Positions 43,401 to 56,366 of a stretch of 64,000 nt of DNA are shown piece by piece (within the stretch, counting starts at the first letter, position 1; each line of letters starts with the position of its first letter). A program made the position numbers and the translations under genes. Source of the stretch: Gamsiella multidivaricata (Eukaryota; Mortierellomycota; Mortierellomycetes; Mortierellales; Mortierellaceae); assembly GCF_025024155.1 (NCBI RefSeq), contig NW_026251738.1, positions 248,001-312,000 of the forward strand. The letters run 5' to 3'. The notes beneath the pieces were generated by a model. The model was not told the origin of the DNA and ran no database searches. It was given only the letters and a program-made list of their open reading frames with translations.

Positions 43401-46400
43401 GTCTCCTCCACGAGGGTAATCAGGTTGCTCTTCGGGGTAGAGGAACAAGTTGATCTTTGGGCGCTTGAGCGCTGCTGCAGTCGAATGACCCCTCTGAAGA
43501 AGGGTGTTTGGCATGGACGAGGAGAGATGCTCAGCGCGACTCTGCATCATCGGAGACTCGTGCTGGTGGTTGTGAAGGTCCAGGACCGTTGGCGCGATAA
43601 CACCTCTGGGTGCTTGAGTCCTGGCGGAGGTCTCAGGAAGATTCGTGGTAGGATGCTGTTCGAGCTGTTGATAGGGGATCTCGACGATATCCATGACGTT
43701 TTCGGGGCGAGCAGGGTTCTCATGCTGGTCAAGATCCTCATGGAGATAGTCGGGCTGCTCCTCTGGGAAGAGTGTCAAGTCGATCTTGGGCGCCTTGAGT
43801 GTCGCAGCATTGGTGCCCCTAGGTGCTTGAGTCACAGTCGAGGGACCAGAGAGACCGGTGGCAGATCTCTGCTGCTCAAGATTTTGATAGGGGATCTCGA
43901 CGATATCCATCACATCCTGAGGTCGAGGAGGGTTCTCATGCTGGTCAAGATCCTCATGAAGGTAGTCAGGTTGCTCCTCTGGGAAGAGTGTCAAGTCAAT
44001 CTTGGGCGCCTTGAGTGTCGCAGCATTGGTGCCCCTAGGCGCTTGAGTCACAGTCGAGGGACCAGAGAGACCGGTGGCAGATCTCTGCTGCTCAAGGTTT
44101 TGGTAAGGGATCTCGACAATATCCATGACATTTTGAGGTCGGGGAGGGTTCTCATGTTCGATACGGTTCTCGTGAAGGTAGTCAGGCTGTTCCTCTGGGA
44201 AGAGTGTCAAGTCAATCTTGGGCGCCTTGAGTGTCGCAGCATTGGTGCCCCTGGGCGCTTGAGTCGCAGTCGAGGGACCAGAGAGACCGGTGACAGATCT
44301 CTGTCCAAGGTTTTGGTAAGGGATTTCGACGATATCCATCACATTCTCAGGTCGAGGAGGGTTCTCATGCTGGTCAAGATCCTCATGAAGGTAGTCAGGT
44401 TGCTCCTCTGGGAAGAGTGTCAAGTCGATCTTGGGAGCCTTGAGCGTCGCAGCATTGGTACCCCTAGGTGCTTGAGCCGAGGGACCAGAGAGACCGGTGG
44501 CGGAGCTCTGTTCAAGGTTTTGGTAAGGGATTTCGACAACATCCATGACGTTTTCGGGGTGAGCAGGGTTCTCATGCTGGTCAAGATCCTCATGAAGGTA
44601 GTCAGGCTGTTCCTCTGGGAAGAGCGTCAAGTCGATCTTGGGCGCCTTGAGCGTCGCAGCTTTTGAAGGCGCATGTTCATGCATCTTCTGACCAGCCAGG
44701 TCGCCTGCATGGCTGAACATCGATCCCAACTTGCCAGAGTCGTCTTTGATGGTGGACGGTTCCGAGGCGCGTCGAGTCTTGATCACCGGCATATGGATGG
44801 ATTCCCAGATCGAGCGGATTCCTTCTCCAAGTCCTGTAGCAACCGCTACAGCGGCGGCTGGGACCACCGTAGAGGCGCCATGGCTGTCTTCCTCATCCTC
44901 ATCCTCGGGGCGAGAGAGACCGGACTGATCACTAAAGACCTCGTCCAGATGCATCTCTGGAGTAGAGACGCTGTTCTTCTTGCGACCGACCAAAGCACTG
45001 CTGATGCTGTCGAAAACACTCTGGCGACTGTCTGCATCATGCTTCTTGGTTGCCTTGCGCTGTCTCTTGCTCGGCTTCCCCTGGCGCCCGGGACCAGTCA
45101 AGTAGCGCCATGAGGGACCACTACGCTTTGGAGATCCACCACGCTTCGTGGGCGCATTAGAAGAGAGCGCAGGGATATATGAGGTGGCCGAGGATCCTTC
45201 AGGCCCGGACTGAGGCTGAGCATAATCATGAAACTGGCCAGGCATGCGGGGGAGGGTCTCGGAGGGCTCTGGAGTATAGTGCACAGAGGACGGGAACGAG
45301 GCTGCACTTGGCCCGTCATCGCCTGTCTGCGAGTGTGAAAGCTCAGGGTGGACAGGTAGCTTGCGAATGGGCTCGTCGTAGCTCCTGCCCAAGCCTCTGT
45401 GCGTGTGCGTCGATTCAGGAGTCTTGTGAGTTGACGCTAGACCAGAATCGGACTCGACGGTATCGCCGCGCTGGCGACTCTCGACGGTATGCTGGTTACC
45501 CTCGTTGCTGGAAGGCGAAGCCGGAACGAGGTAGACGGGCGCGTTATGAGCCTTGTAAAGAGACTCTGGACGGGTGGCAGACGAGTCCTGTTGCGGAGGG
45601 GTACCAATGCGATTCGTACGGAGGGATTTGAACTCCGGAGCCGGGTGATGAGCTGGCGCGGTGGAGCTCGCTGGCGGCATGGCCGACGGGTGCGTGACAA
45701 CTGGACGATGGGCAGCCGGCGTAGACTCTTCCTGGTGCGCTTCCCTTGCAACGAAGGAGGAGCGGGAGGGGGTCTCGTAATCGCTCGTTGATGGCTCTTG
45801 GTCTCGCTTCCAACCGGACGACCTCTTCTCAGGAACGAGCTCCTCGATAGGGACGAGCGAGTGTTTAGTGGAGCCAGCGGTGGTTGCGTCCGTAGCTGCA
45901 GCGCTTCCCGGTTCCGCAAGAGTCTCGTCTGCATAGCGGTAGTGCTTTGTAGGGGAAGTCATGCTGTAGGAGCTGTCCTTCGTGGGCTGGTACTGGTGCT
46001 GTTGGGAAGCACGACTGCTCGAGGCGACATCATCTTCCCGGGATAGAATGCTCGGGTTCATCGCTGGGTTCTGAGATGGCGCATGGTGTCTGGTGGGCGC
46101 AGAAGCACTGGCTGGAGCCGATCCTGCAGACGGTCTGGGGCCGGTTTCCTCGGTGCCTGGGAGCTGGGAGCCGAGATTCATCTCCGCACTGGCGCTCCGC
46201 TCGCGCTTCTGGCTCGAGTCCACGGGTCTTTCCCTATGATGAGGCGCTGAGGACCAGGAATAATGGTGATTCTGCGGCCTGAAGAGTGATGGCGCCAGTC
46301 CGTAGAAGGTAGAGGCTGGATCGGGCGAGACACTCCCAGATCTATAGGAGAGGCGTGTTAGATACTGAGCTGCTTATGAGATTTGCGGGTCTTTGGGGCG

Positions 46401-47263
46401 CGTGTCTGTCAGCGTACCTCTCGGTGGGGGCATCAGCGTAGTCGTCTGTGTAGGCCTGGCTCTGCTTGGCGCGGGATGGGAGGTCTTTCCTGTCTCCGCT
46501 GTCGATCGCGGCCAAACCAGCATCATCATCAGAGGCAGTGGGTGGGAAAGTCCGTCTATGACATAGGAAACGTCAATAGTTCGTCAGGTTAGGTCATTAT
46601 TTTTTTGTCTTGGATCGTCCCTCCTGCGAATGAGACGTGCCTTTGCCCGGTGTTGCTTTGAGCATTCAGCGGCTGGAAATCCTCCTCGCGGTGCTCAAAC
46701 TCCCTGGGCTGCTGCCTGTCCGTGGACTCCTTTGCGCCGGCGCGATCGAAATCGATCTCGGTGGAGGAGAGGTTGCGATCATCGCCGATGGAGTTAAAGA
46801 CAGTCTGCGAGGGTCGGTCGAGCCCGACTTTGACGTTGTGCTCGAGACCCTTGCTCAAATGATTAACGGGCTCATCAGCCTTGTCTGCGAACCTGTCTGC
46901 ATTCCCAGATCAGATCAGATATTTATGGCGAAACCGTTCGCTTTGTTAGTGAGGAAGGCAATTTTTGAGAAACAACAACAATGCGTCTTTGACATGGATC
47001 GGTGTACTCTTACCCTGGGGCAATGAAGGTTGGGCTTTTTGACGCATGGCCCCACCATAGTCCTCACCCGCGACCTTGAATTCCTGGTTCTCTGGGCGGA
47101 GTGCAGAGACACGCATGGGGGATGAACGACGGTCGATGAATTCTGGCAGGTCCGAACGCATGCTGGAGTCCTCGCGTGAGTTGTAGGCGCGCTGGAGGCC
47201 GGGGTCGTACTTTGCTGCATCTTGGCCGATGCCGCCGTCCTTATTCTTGTTGTAGTTGCTCAT
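40427..47263 (-). CDS. Giant intrinsically disordered protein with 72-residue repeats (~2,113 aa)
   Basis: Six exons (47263-47014, 46884-46641, 46555-46418, 46341-43022, 42908-42849, 42756-40427) join in phase to about 2,113 aa; an alternative acceptor 12 bp upstream of exon 2 would add four residues. The second intron uses a GC donor. The protein is polar, rich in Ser, Pro, His and Gln, and has no membrane helix or recognised domain. Around the middle, five copies of a 72-residue unit start AATLKAPKIDLTLFPEEQPD and include VMDIVEIPYQNLEQ; a sixth, degenerate copy starts AAALKRPKINLFLYPEEQPD. The C-terminal third holds Gln-rich repeats (QLPEQQQ, YELSQKQQQ). The regular hydrophobic KIDLTLFPEEQ motif suggests a linear binding motif presented in series. 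I do not recognise the protein; a scaffold role is only a guess. Confidence 0.72.
41588..41930. repeat. 159-bp in-frame Gln-coding minisatellite
   Basis: The unit beginning TTCATACTGCTGCTGTTGCT repeats at 41588 and 41747 and partly again further on, encoding a 53-residue Gln-rich block on the minus strand. The copies are nearly identical, so the length is likely to vary between strains. Confidence 0.8.
43600..44672. repeat. 216-bp tandem repeats in coding sequence
   Basis: Repeats with a period of about 213-216 bp: the marker GCGCTTGAGTC or GTGCTTGAGTC recurs near 43617, 43823, 44039 and 44255, with a variant at 44468. They encode the 72-residue units of the giant protein. Copies in the middle are closest to each other, the outer ones more diverged, as expected from repeated unequal exchange. 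Confidence 0.85.
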
Positions 47264-48377
47264 GCTTGATGGCTGGTTTCTTCTTCCTTTCCTTTTCCTT
47301 TTCCTTTTCCTTTTTTTTATTTTTTAATTTTTTTTTTTACTGTTCTTTTGATCTCAAGAGGGGCTGAATGTGTTGTTATCGCGACGCGTTGTTGTTGCTG
47401 CTGCTGCTGCTGCTGCTACAATAAATGTGGTGGATATGGACAGGGCGATATTTACAAGAGGCGTATATACAAGGGGAGTGCGGGTGTGTTACAGTGTACA
47501 GGGTGCTGGAATAGCCACAGAGGAATGCATATGGATATCAAGAAGCAAAGAGATGTGAGGTGTGAGGTGTGGGGTGTGAGAAAGCTGGGTGTGCATATGG
47601 CGTCAAAATGAACACCTCCCCTCTCTCGAGACGGGGAATAAGAAATCCTGCTAGCTGTGTCTCACACGGAGACCCCCCATTGGACAGCCGCATTTCACCT
47701 GCGTGTGGGGTCAACTCAAAGGGGAGGCAGCCAAGCCCAGCGGCCTAGCCCCCTACCCCGCCTGAATCGGTCTAGGGGGGGAGGGGAGATGACGAACCGG
47801 CTGCAAGCGCGGTATCTGCACTCCGCCGTGTCTATCAGATATCAGATATCAGACATCAGACATTAGACATCAGACATTAGACATCAGATACGGCCAATGG
47901 CCCCATAGGAAGAAGACCCCCCGCCTGCTGCTTGTTTCGTCCGCATTCCAGCCTCATCGCCCCCTCCATAGTGCCTTCCAGCACGGCATTCCACCCGCAT
48001 GCCATCCCACCCCATGCCATCCCATGCGGTGCATTCAGCCCCATAGACAAAGAGACCAGGGAACAAAAAGAAAAGAGGGGTGCGCAGATGAATGAGGAAC
48101 CAATTTTGCAGAAATATAAAAAAGACATCCGTGCAGCCACGACCGCTTTATATCTCGAAACCTATTGTTTTGCCCAGCACTCTGTCCTCTGCTTAATGCC
48201 ATGCCGACGCAGATGCATGCACATACGCATGTGCCCCTGCCACCCATCCTTCCCAATTGTTATCCCCATTTATCGACCGCCCATCCTATCGCCCGAACAC
48301 ACCCCCACCCCTACGCGTTGCTCTCTGCTCTCGCTCGCTCCGCTATATACCCACCGTCTTTTTCCCCTTCTTCACCT

Positions 48378-48432
<55 letters not shown>

Positions 48433-48562
48433 CCTTTCTCTCTCTCTCTCTCTCTCCTCTCTTTCCATTTCTCGTCCATTGCTCGCTCTCCTCTGTCAGC
48501 GAGACGGACTCTCCTCCTTCGGCGCTTTCCTTGGCGTAATACAGCTCGTGCAGCTCACTTTA
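47264..48562. promoter_or_regulatory. Divergent intergenic region with CT microsatellite
   Basis: This spacer separates two divergent genes for disordered proteins. Close to the right gene are a TATA-like TATATA at about 48343 and a long CT tract (about 48382-48466). Near the left gene are T-runs and (CTG)n at 47390-47415. A 10-bp repeat of the ATCAGACATT type fills 47834-47890. No gene is seen. Promoter function of the CT tract is inferred from position. Confidence 0.4.
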
Positions 48563-51500
48563 ATGACAATGCATACAACCGCAGACAACATACCACCCAA
48601 CCCCATTCGTCGGCATCGTCGCAGTCTCTCCGCGACTACACCCTCCCGAACGCCCGACACAGATCTCTTCTCAACCAACAAACATAACCTCAAGCACAGA
48701 GTCAACAACTCGGTGTCTGTACTCGACCTGCGACTACCGGCCTGGGGGCCTGTTCCTTCCTACAGATCACATAGGAATGAGACCATGGATCCTGCCCTCA
48801 GTCCAAGGTTGCATATGACCTTAGCCGTAGCAGACACATGTGCGCCCCGGATGTTTGAGCGTAACCTCAACTTGCCACACCCTGTTGACACCACCACTAC
48901 TGCTCTCATTACCAAACTCACCTCATCCCAGCCCTGTTCATCGTCTCAATACCCACCCTGTCCACAAAACAGCCCTCAGCAACTGAATCCAGGCAGACGA
49001 CAGTCGATTTTCATAGGGAAAGGTGTACTTGGTCAAGATTCACGTCTTACCATGGAGCAGTTTGAACGATGTATTGAGCTGTGTTGTGCGCATATGAGGT
49101 CCCGAGGTAAGAATGCCTCTCTCTCCCCGGACTATATCAGACGCTCCCCCATGTTGCATGGTCCATTCACAGTATAGTAAACTTAACATGAACCTATTAT
49201 TCGTAACTGCAAATCGTTATTATTGTCGATATAGAAATAAGTGGTTCGTCCCCCTGTGTCGAAACCCCAAAGTCCTCTATGGAGAAAACCTCTTCAGCTA
49301 ACCTTGCGGAACTGATTGCGAGGTTGGCAGCCGATCCTCGTCTAAAGGTAGTCGAACCCCGTCCAAAGACCCCTCCCTTGTCGCCATTCGAAAAGGACCT
49401 TCGCCATCTGGCAGAACCCAGCTGCGCCTTTATCGTCGAGACGCACCGCTCTTCAAGCGAAACCTTCCCTACAAAGATCCCAAGGCGCGTCAAATCAAAG
49501 GAACAGGTACAACGCACGAACCAACTTAAATTACTTTGTGTTATTTCAATCCTGTAAAAAGGAACTGACATCTTTGGTCACACCCAGACCTCTCGCAAGC
49601 ATAGACCACCTTGCATCAACACTATTCAGACTAAAGATACACCAACGCATTCTTCACAGAACGATATCCTGAGAGCACTGTCCGTCGAGAGACTACTGGA
49701 ATTACTTTTCGCGATCATCTCACGAGCGCCTTCACCGTCGGCACCGATTCTATGGGTAGACCATCTCGAGCGCTTGCGCAGCAAGACAGTCCCAAATCCT
49801 CAAAGTTCTCCTCCCCCGCAAAGCCAGCGTATAATCGACCTTGTTCTGAAAGCATCATGTACCTGGATCGACCTGTCCGTGGCCTCCAGGAACATCCATG
49901 CCTCGCTCAACACCGAGTCTCCTCTCCACACTGGCTTCAACAGCTGCAGTACCGCATCCAGGGATGACTCGAGCGCCATAATATCTGAAACACTGAAAAA
50001 AGTGGTCGAGAAGCTACTGCCTTGCGTATCCTCTTGGTTTCGGTGCCCGAGTCCAAGTCCCTATGCTATACTTGACAACAGCTTCCAGAATAGGTACATG
50101 TCCGAGCATCAACCCGTTGATCCTCCCTTGACAATGGACGAGGCCTTGAAGACGACAACCGACCCGGATGTAGATACTGCTTTTGAAGCCATGCTCCGCG
50201 CATACAGGATGTTCTCACACCCTAACTCTACAAACAAGGACCGTCGCGATGGACAGGGCTCACTGCTATCGAGTGGCCCCCAAGTCGTTCTCAAGAGAAA
50301 TACAACATTCGGTGTCCAATCACTCTCCCTTCCTCCCTGGCGAAAAGAAATTCTGAGAGAAATCCAGCCCGATACCCCAAGGATATTACTGCATGCACGG
50401 TGTTCCAAGCGTACTCGGCAATATGTCTCATCGCACATGAAAGAAAAGCGGTCCCGCCGCATCTCATCGATGGCCACGACCGCAACGGTTTTATCAGACG
50501 CTGTAAACCCCATGGCTCAAGAACAAGAAAACCAAGCGCCGTCTTCTCTCTGTAAGTGTTATTACTACATAAACTATATAAACATAACATTCGACTGAGA
50601 TGTAGAAGGACGCTTTTTTTTTCTTTTTTTTTTTTTTTTTTTCCTGACCAGGCCCTTCCACAAATGGATCGTTAGTAGCTATGACCTATACCAGTACATT
50701 GTCATCGGGTGAGAATGACTCTGCCTGCCATTCCTCTGCAGAGATAGACTTTATAAGTCAAGCGCTTTCATCAAGTGGCGATAGGTCACACAGGGTATCT
50801 GCCATCGTCCAACAACCTCTCAAGACTCCTCTCCGCAATGCTGAGCAAAACATTCAGTCGCTGCTCACCTATCGCAAGCACACCGCCTCCCCGTCCCCTA
50901 GGAGTTTTAAACTGTCGAACTCCTCGCCGAACCCACGACCTGTGGAGACCTCACAGGTCGATGTGCGATCTATATCCGGCCTCTCCAAGGATTCCTCCTA
51001 CAACTACAAGACATCATACTGGCAGCACCGCTCCAGAGAGCAAACGCGTCGCAAACTTGAAGCGAATGGCTGCATGGAGCCCAAGAGACTTGCACAGCCG
51101 GTCAAGGTGGGGTCGGTTGCCACACAGCCACAGAGCCCAGCGCGACCTCGACATTCTGTCACGGCTATGGGCAGCCCTACCTTCGTCCCCGTTGAGTGTA
51201 TTGTCCCTCCTACCCCCACCAGACGCCACTGGCCCAAGATTACCGACTTTGCGGACGCCCCGGATGCTGTCAAAAATATCCGGTCGGCCTCGGACCTGCG
51301 AACCCTGGCAGTCGATCTGGCGCGTGTACAGAAACCCCACGGCAGCACTACCTCACTGCTCAGTCCTGCGTTGTCTGAAGAGGGCGCCCGAGGATCTCCA
51401 GGGCTCATCGCCGATAAGGAGAATGCTGTACCCGTCAGTACCAACGTTTCTACGCCTGACAATACCAATACATTCAGCAAGGAACCGAAACGGCGGCCTC

Positions 51501-53275
51501 CCCCCTTCAACCTTGAAGCATCCCAGCTCTCAGAATCCAAAAAGTCGACTGTCACAACGGCCCTGTCGCCCACGACGGCTACCTCGTTCATCACCAAAGT
51601 GTCCACGCCCATACCTTGTCCGAGTCCGCTGCCGCAGCAACCCCGCGTCGTCTCGGACGTTGATACAGAGAGCACGCTGAACATCAGCAAGAAAAACCGG
51701 CGGATCTGGGAACGACCAATCCAGGTCCTCAAGCGGAAGCCAAACACCGCACCCGCACTTACCAAGAGCACGGTTGCTTCGCCTGTCGGCGGCTACTCTA
51801 CTGGCCCTGCGAAGACTGCCGCTGTGTCTTCACCTATCTCGGTCCCAAGAGGACCGACGTCAAACATTCCAGGGCGTACTCGGCGCAATAGTCTGGGTCA
51901 CGACGTTAGGCGGAGCCCCAACAGTACCAGCAACAACAGCAACAAATCGAGAAGCAGTGTCCGCAATGGTAGTTCTGGTCTTCCAAGCCTCGGGTCAGAG
52001 TCTATGTCCATGTCCTTGCCCGGATCCATGTCCTTGCCCGGGTCTCTCGATTTTGATTGCAGCATCCCATCTATCCCTTTCAAGGAAGACTACATGTCCC
52101 TGTCCTCTCCCCAATCGGGTTCACTGCTCTGGTCCTCTCCACTGCCGCTCCCATCGTCGCCCCTGACGATCAGCGGGATCCAAGACCCGAAGCAGCGACT
52201 TTCTGCGACCGAACCGTCCTCTCCTGCATCCCCAACCGTGCCCTCTACGACCACGATCCGCAGGAAGAAGAGCATCCACGAGAAGCTGTTTGGGAAATGG
52301 AACAAGAAGACGACCACGCCCGATCCATCTCCTTCTTTGCCAATAGGCGCCCTTAGATCCCCCACGTTCCCAGGATCGACTTCGCCCCTTGTCAGCGGCC
52401 TAAGCGATGGCTGTAACAATCGATACGACGCGTTCATGTACGACTGGAACCGGTCGACCAAGTCCCTGCTGATTAACGATAACGATCTTTATGAAGACCA
52501 TGATGAGCTAACGTCCAATTACCGCTCCGAGATCAAGGACTATGGAGGACAAAGTCGGCAACAACCATACCAGCCACGATTGCGCTCTCCGTCACCGCCC
52601 CCGTCGCCGTCTCCATCAGCCTCCCCATCGGCCTCGTTGTCAAGGGCATCACTGAAACCGCGTGGACGATCTCAGATGAAGGTTGCGGAGCGGTCACATG
52701 AGGAGATCTGGGCACATCTGATGGTGGGATCCATCGATGCTGAATCCCTTCCCTGGAAGCAGAACGGCCCGCTCCCCCGTTCTCCCTCCAGTCCCTCGTG
52801 GGCCTCTCCTTCTTCTTCCCCGGCGGCTATTGTGGGTAATACATATGGACGACAGCAGCAGCAGATGCAGACGCAGGTGCAGACGCAGACGCAGGTGCAG
52901 ACGCAGACGCAGACGCAAGCGCAGCGGTCGAGAGTAAAGTCGAAAAGACGACCACCGCACAGCGACCGTTACGGGACTGTGAGCGATGGAGCAGTGATGG
53001 AGGGGAAGTGTCGGTGTGGACTCGGGGGTGATTTTGGGGAGACGGAGAACAGGGCGGATACTCCAGTGACGACAACGAGAACAAGGGCAGGAACGACAAC
53101 AACGACGACGACGACGTCGTCGACGATGGCACGGGAGGCGAGAGGGCATAATGGGGTGATTGCGATGGCGAGAGAGAGGAGGAAGGGTACGCTGACGAGG
53201 ACGGATTCGGAGGAGTATATCTGGAGGGTGATGGAACAATGGCAAGCATGGAGTGCGGCACATTATCGAGCATAG
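48563..53275 (+). CDS. Large Ser/Pro-rich disordered protein, 1,467 aa
   Basis: Four exons (48563-49106, 49235-49506, 49588-50551, 50652-53275) join in phase to 1,467 aa. The third exon was opened at 49588 because the earlier AG gives the wrong phase. Most of the chain is low complexity with short ordered islands. Examples are QFERCIELCCAHMRSRG, a helical stretch ILRALSVERLLELLFAIISR, WPKITDFADAPDAVKNIRSA, RRKKSIHEKLFGKWNKK, MYDWNRSTKSLLINDNDLYE and a C-terminal helix EEYIWRVMEQWQAWSAAHY. Numerous Ser-Pro and Arg-x-x-Ser sites suggest phosphorylation. No signal peptide or membrane helix is visible. A (CAG-GTG/ACG) repeat encodes a QTQ run near 52855-52925. I do not recognise the family; a regulatory or polarity scaffold is possible but unproven. 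Confidence 0.7.
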
Positions 53276-54292
53276 GTCCTCTCTTTTTTCCTTTTTATTT
53301 CTGGGGAGAGAGGGAGGAATTGGTTTTTTTCCTTATATTTTTTTTAATAGATATGCATGCACAATAGACATAGAGGACTTTTTTTCTACAGCATTTTTCT
53401 TTTCTTTTTTTTTCATTTCTACACATCAAGGACAATAAGCGAAAACTAAATAGAAGCCGTGGTTTGCGACGGCACAAGGAAGGAGTATCGAAAAAAAAAA
53501 AACTATACCCATTTTTTTGCTGTTTGCAATAAAGCCGGAGAGATGTGTTTGGGTGACGATGTGTGTGACAAACAACCTTATATGCTTCGCCCAAAAACCT
53601 TTTTAAGGCGGGGGGAGGAGGGGCAAAGCCTAGCCTATCAAAAACGCATCTCTGGTCCAACAACAACAGAGACTGGCTACAGACAAAAAAAGACTTGGCT
53701 ACAGAGACGCGTAGTTGGTCTTTCCTCCTTTCATCCGCACACTTCATCTTTTTTTTTGCTCACCTCACTTTCAGCTGCACATCCAAACTGAGGTTCTAGA
53801 GTCAGTGGTCGCTCTTGTACATGGGATGGGAAATCACGAACGGCTTGTTGGTCTTCATTACTCAAGTCTGGAATAAAAATAAAGATAAAAAAAAGGGAGC
53901 TCTAAGAAAAGAGTTTACTAGAAAGTCGTGTAAAAAGGCTACCGGTACCTGTATCTCACAAAAAAAAAAAAAAAAAAAAGGCTGCCCGTGCTCTTTCTTT
54001 TTTTTTTTTTATTCCTTCTTTTTGTCTTTGACGAGTTCAAAAGCTGTGCTGTCGCTTGCCATGTCTTTGTCCACAAAAACGATAGCTCTTTCATCTAGCA
54101 TTATCATTGCTCCAAATTCCTCCACAATGCCTTTGATCATCTACTCAAATAGCTCCCGGTGCCTAGGAACACCTCCTCCTCCTCCTCTTCTTCTACTTCG
54201 TGGAAACCTCCTCCTCACTCACCACCACTCATTCTCCCTCCTCTCCCCGTACCTGACGCACAGCTCTCCATCACGAACACGACGAACGAATA
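53276..54292. other. Intergenic, T/A-run rich
   Basis: No gene is supported. Poly-T and poly-A runs (for example 53338-53347, 53490-53502, 53960-53979, 53998-54012) generate spurious Phe/Lys frames. The right end is probably the promoter of the membrane-protein gene. Confidence 0.45.
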
Positions 54293-55393
54293 ATGAAGAA
54301 TATGCCATTCACAAACAGCACATCCGATACACAGCTCATTCTTATGACTCCCCTAGTGAACCTCATGATCATGTCTTCGTCTCCTTCCATCAGTACTACA
54401 ACCGCCACGGCAGGTGAGTGCTGCCCATCGAGGATATCATTCACCCGGCGAGAGATGCAGGGTCCTAGCTCTTCAGACTACGTCCTGATCGGTGCGTTCG
54501 GATTCGCATTAGGGTACATGATAGCAGTGCTGATCCTATGCTCATGCTACGCAAGACGGTACCACCGTGCGGCTCAAACACTGACGCAGACGCAGCTGGA
54601 GGTCCAGGCGCAAGATTCCGGCGGTGGAGGCACAGGGTCATCCGTACGGACGATATCTCCGACAGAGTCATGGATGGAGATGCATGGTCTTCCGGAGCAC
54701 TCGGGACTGAACAGAAACGATCAGGGACAGCAACAACTTTCACAAATGACAAGGGACAGGAGCAGGTGTAGCGGTGAGGTAGCGAACCAGACGCATGCAT
54801 GTCGCCATGTTGGGAGAGAGGATCGTGGCAGTGGAGACCGAGTTTCTTTGCAGGAGCAGGCGACAACAGCAACAACGAACATGTGTTGCGTGCCCTTTAC
54901 TGGACGACGACGAACAACAGGAGAAGAGGGGAATGCAGGAGAGATGGTGACCATGGAGGTATTGACGGATGCACAGGAGAATGTGTGCGTAGGTCCCATA
55001 TCCTTAATCATGACCAACGACGAAGAAGCAGCGCCTCAGTTTTCCTCGACCCTTCCATTTGGTCCTATCCACAGGCGCGTCGAACGACAGCGTCACCAGT
55101 ACGCGGGAGTCGTGCCGATGTTGAATTCGACGACGTCCTTGACGTTCTCGTCCGCTGAAGGCACTCTCTTTGCAGTCCCAGAGCACCCGTTCGTCGCACG
55201 GGACAGGAGACAGCCTTCAAGACCCACGTCGTTCGTGAACGAGATTGTCGCCCTATACGACCTTGCACACCACTACGCATTGGCCCCACCCCCGCCTTCA
55301 ACCCCTGTTGACTCTTTCTCACAGGGTTCGGAATCTGATGAGGATGCACACGTATCGGTAACAGTGGGGGCGTCGGAGGGACAAGATGTCTAG
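54293..55393 (+). CDS. Single-pass membrane protein, unknown function
   Basis: One exon, 366 aa. A Ser/Thr-rich N-terminal segment of about 60 residues (possible extracellular stalk) precedes one strong membrane helix, YVLIGAFGFALGYMIAVLIL, ending CSCYARRYHR: Cys residues for possible palmitoylation and a basic stop-transfer. The remaining 280 residues are polar with no known domain, rich in Gln, Thr and acidic residues towards the end. This is the topology of a type I or III surface sensor or adaptor, but no family is recognised. The next ATG, at 54347, would shorten the N-terminus without affecting the helix. Confidence 0.6.
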   Translation: MKNMPFTNSTSDTQLILMTPLVNLMIMSSSPSISTTTATAGECCPSRISFTRREMQGPSSSDYVLIGAFGFALGYMIAVLILCSCYARRYHRAAQTLTQTQLEVQAQDSGGGGTGSSVRTISPTESWMEMHGLPEHSGLNRNDQGQQQLSQMTRDRSRCSGEVANQTHACRHVGREDRGSGDRVSLQEQATTATTNMCCVPFTGRRRTTGEEGNAGEMVTMEVLTDAQENVCVGPISLIMTNDEEAAPQFSSTLPFGPIHRRVERQRHQYAGVVPMLNSTTSLTFSSAEGTLFAVPEHPFVARDRRQPSRPTSFVNEIVALYDLAHHYALAPPPPSTPVDSFSQGSESDEDAHVSVTVGASEGQDV

Positions 55394-56366
55394 GATTGGG
55401 GGAGCGAGGTCATCGACCGATATGGCATGGCGGTAACATTTGCAGGATTCGATGATTAATGTGGGTCGTATATGGTCAAAGGCCCTGATAGACTATGAAC
55501 ACTGCAAAATGTCTTTTAGACTACTGGAGGAAAAACAAACAATAAAAATCATTCAGGTCGGCAGCGTATACAGGTTTATGTATGCTGCGCAGTTGCGTGG
55601 ACGTGCAAAATAAGGAGCGATGGCACCAGATGGCACCAACCGCCTAAACAAAAACAGCAGCAGAAAAGGTGTGTCGAGTCGGGGATACAAAAAAAAAAAA
55701 AAATCCAACAGCCAGGACTTTGGACGGGCCAATATTGCGGTTTTTTTTGCTGAGGGAGAGAGCGCTGACAAATTGCCCATCGCGCAGTGTGTCGGTGGTT
55801 TCAGGGAGCATGCGCAGGCGGTGTAGAGCGGCGTGTCTGCATCGATCGAAGAGGGAGGGGGGGGACGCACAAGGACGGTGGTTGAAGTGACGACCGCTTA
55901 ACCCAATTGGGCGCATGGAACCCCAGAGAAGCAAAGTGGAGCGGGAAAAGGTGCGCATCCTGTCTACTGTCCCAGACCACTGGCGGCTATGGGGGGGCTA
56001 TGATTATTAATGCTGTGGGCCACGCAGACAGAGCCCCCCCTCCCCTCCCGCGCGGACGGGGTCTACGTGCGTCGCCTGATGAGAGACAGCACCACGATCC
56101 GATCATCCGTCCACGCATTCTACTCTGGGGATAGAATGGGCCCTGCTCTAGTCCTGTAACATAGTCCCCTTACCTACAGAGGAAAGTGACCTCATATGGA
56201 ATCATTCAATAGGCCCAACCCCCAATTGCTCGCATAGTCCTGGATCCCGTATAAAAACCAGCTCCTCCACCCCCCACCATTCCCATCAACCTACTTCTCA
56301 CTCGCTCTTCTCTTCAGCTTCACACAACAACTCCCTCACCTGCAGTCCCTCTCCCTCACCTTAACA
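55394..56366. promoter_or_regulatory. GST upstream region with TATA box
   Basis: TATAAAAA at 56250-56257 lies 110 bp before the GST start codon, with a CCAAT at 56222. A CT-rich leader follows. The rest of the spacer (55394-56200) shows no gene, only A- and G-runs. Confidence 0.55.

Noticed and set aside
48382..48466. Long CT microsatellite read as a Leu/Ser-rich protein
   Set aside because: The plus-strand gene begins at ATG 48563 downstream; the upstream reading is repeat translation.
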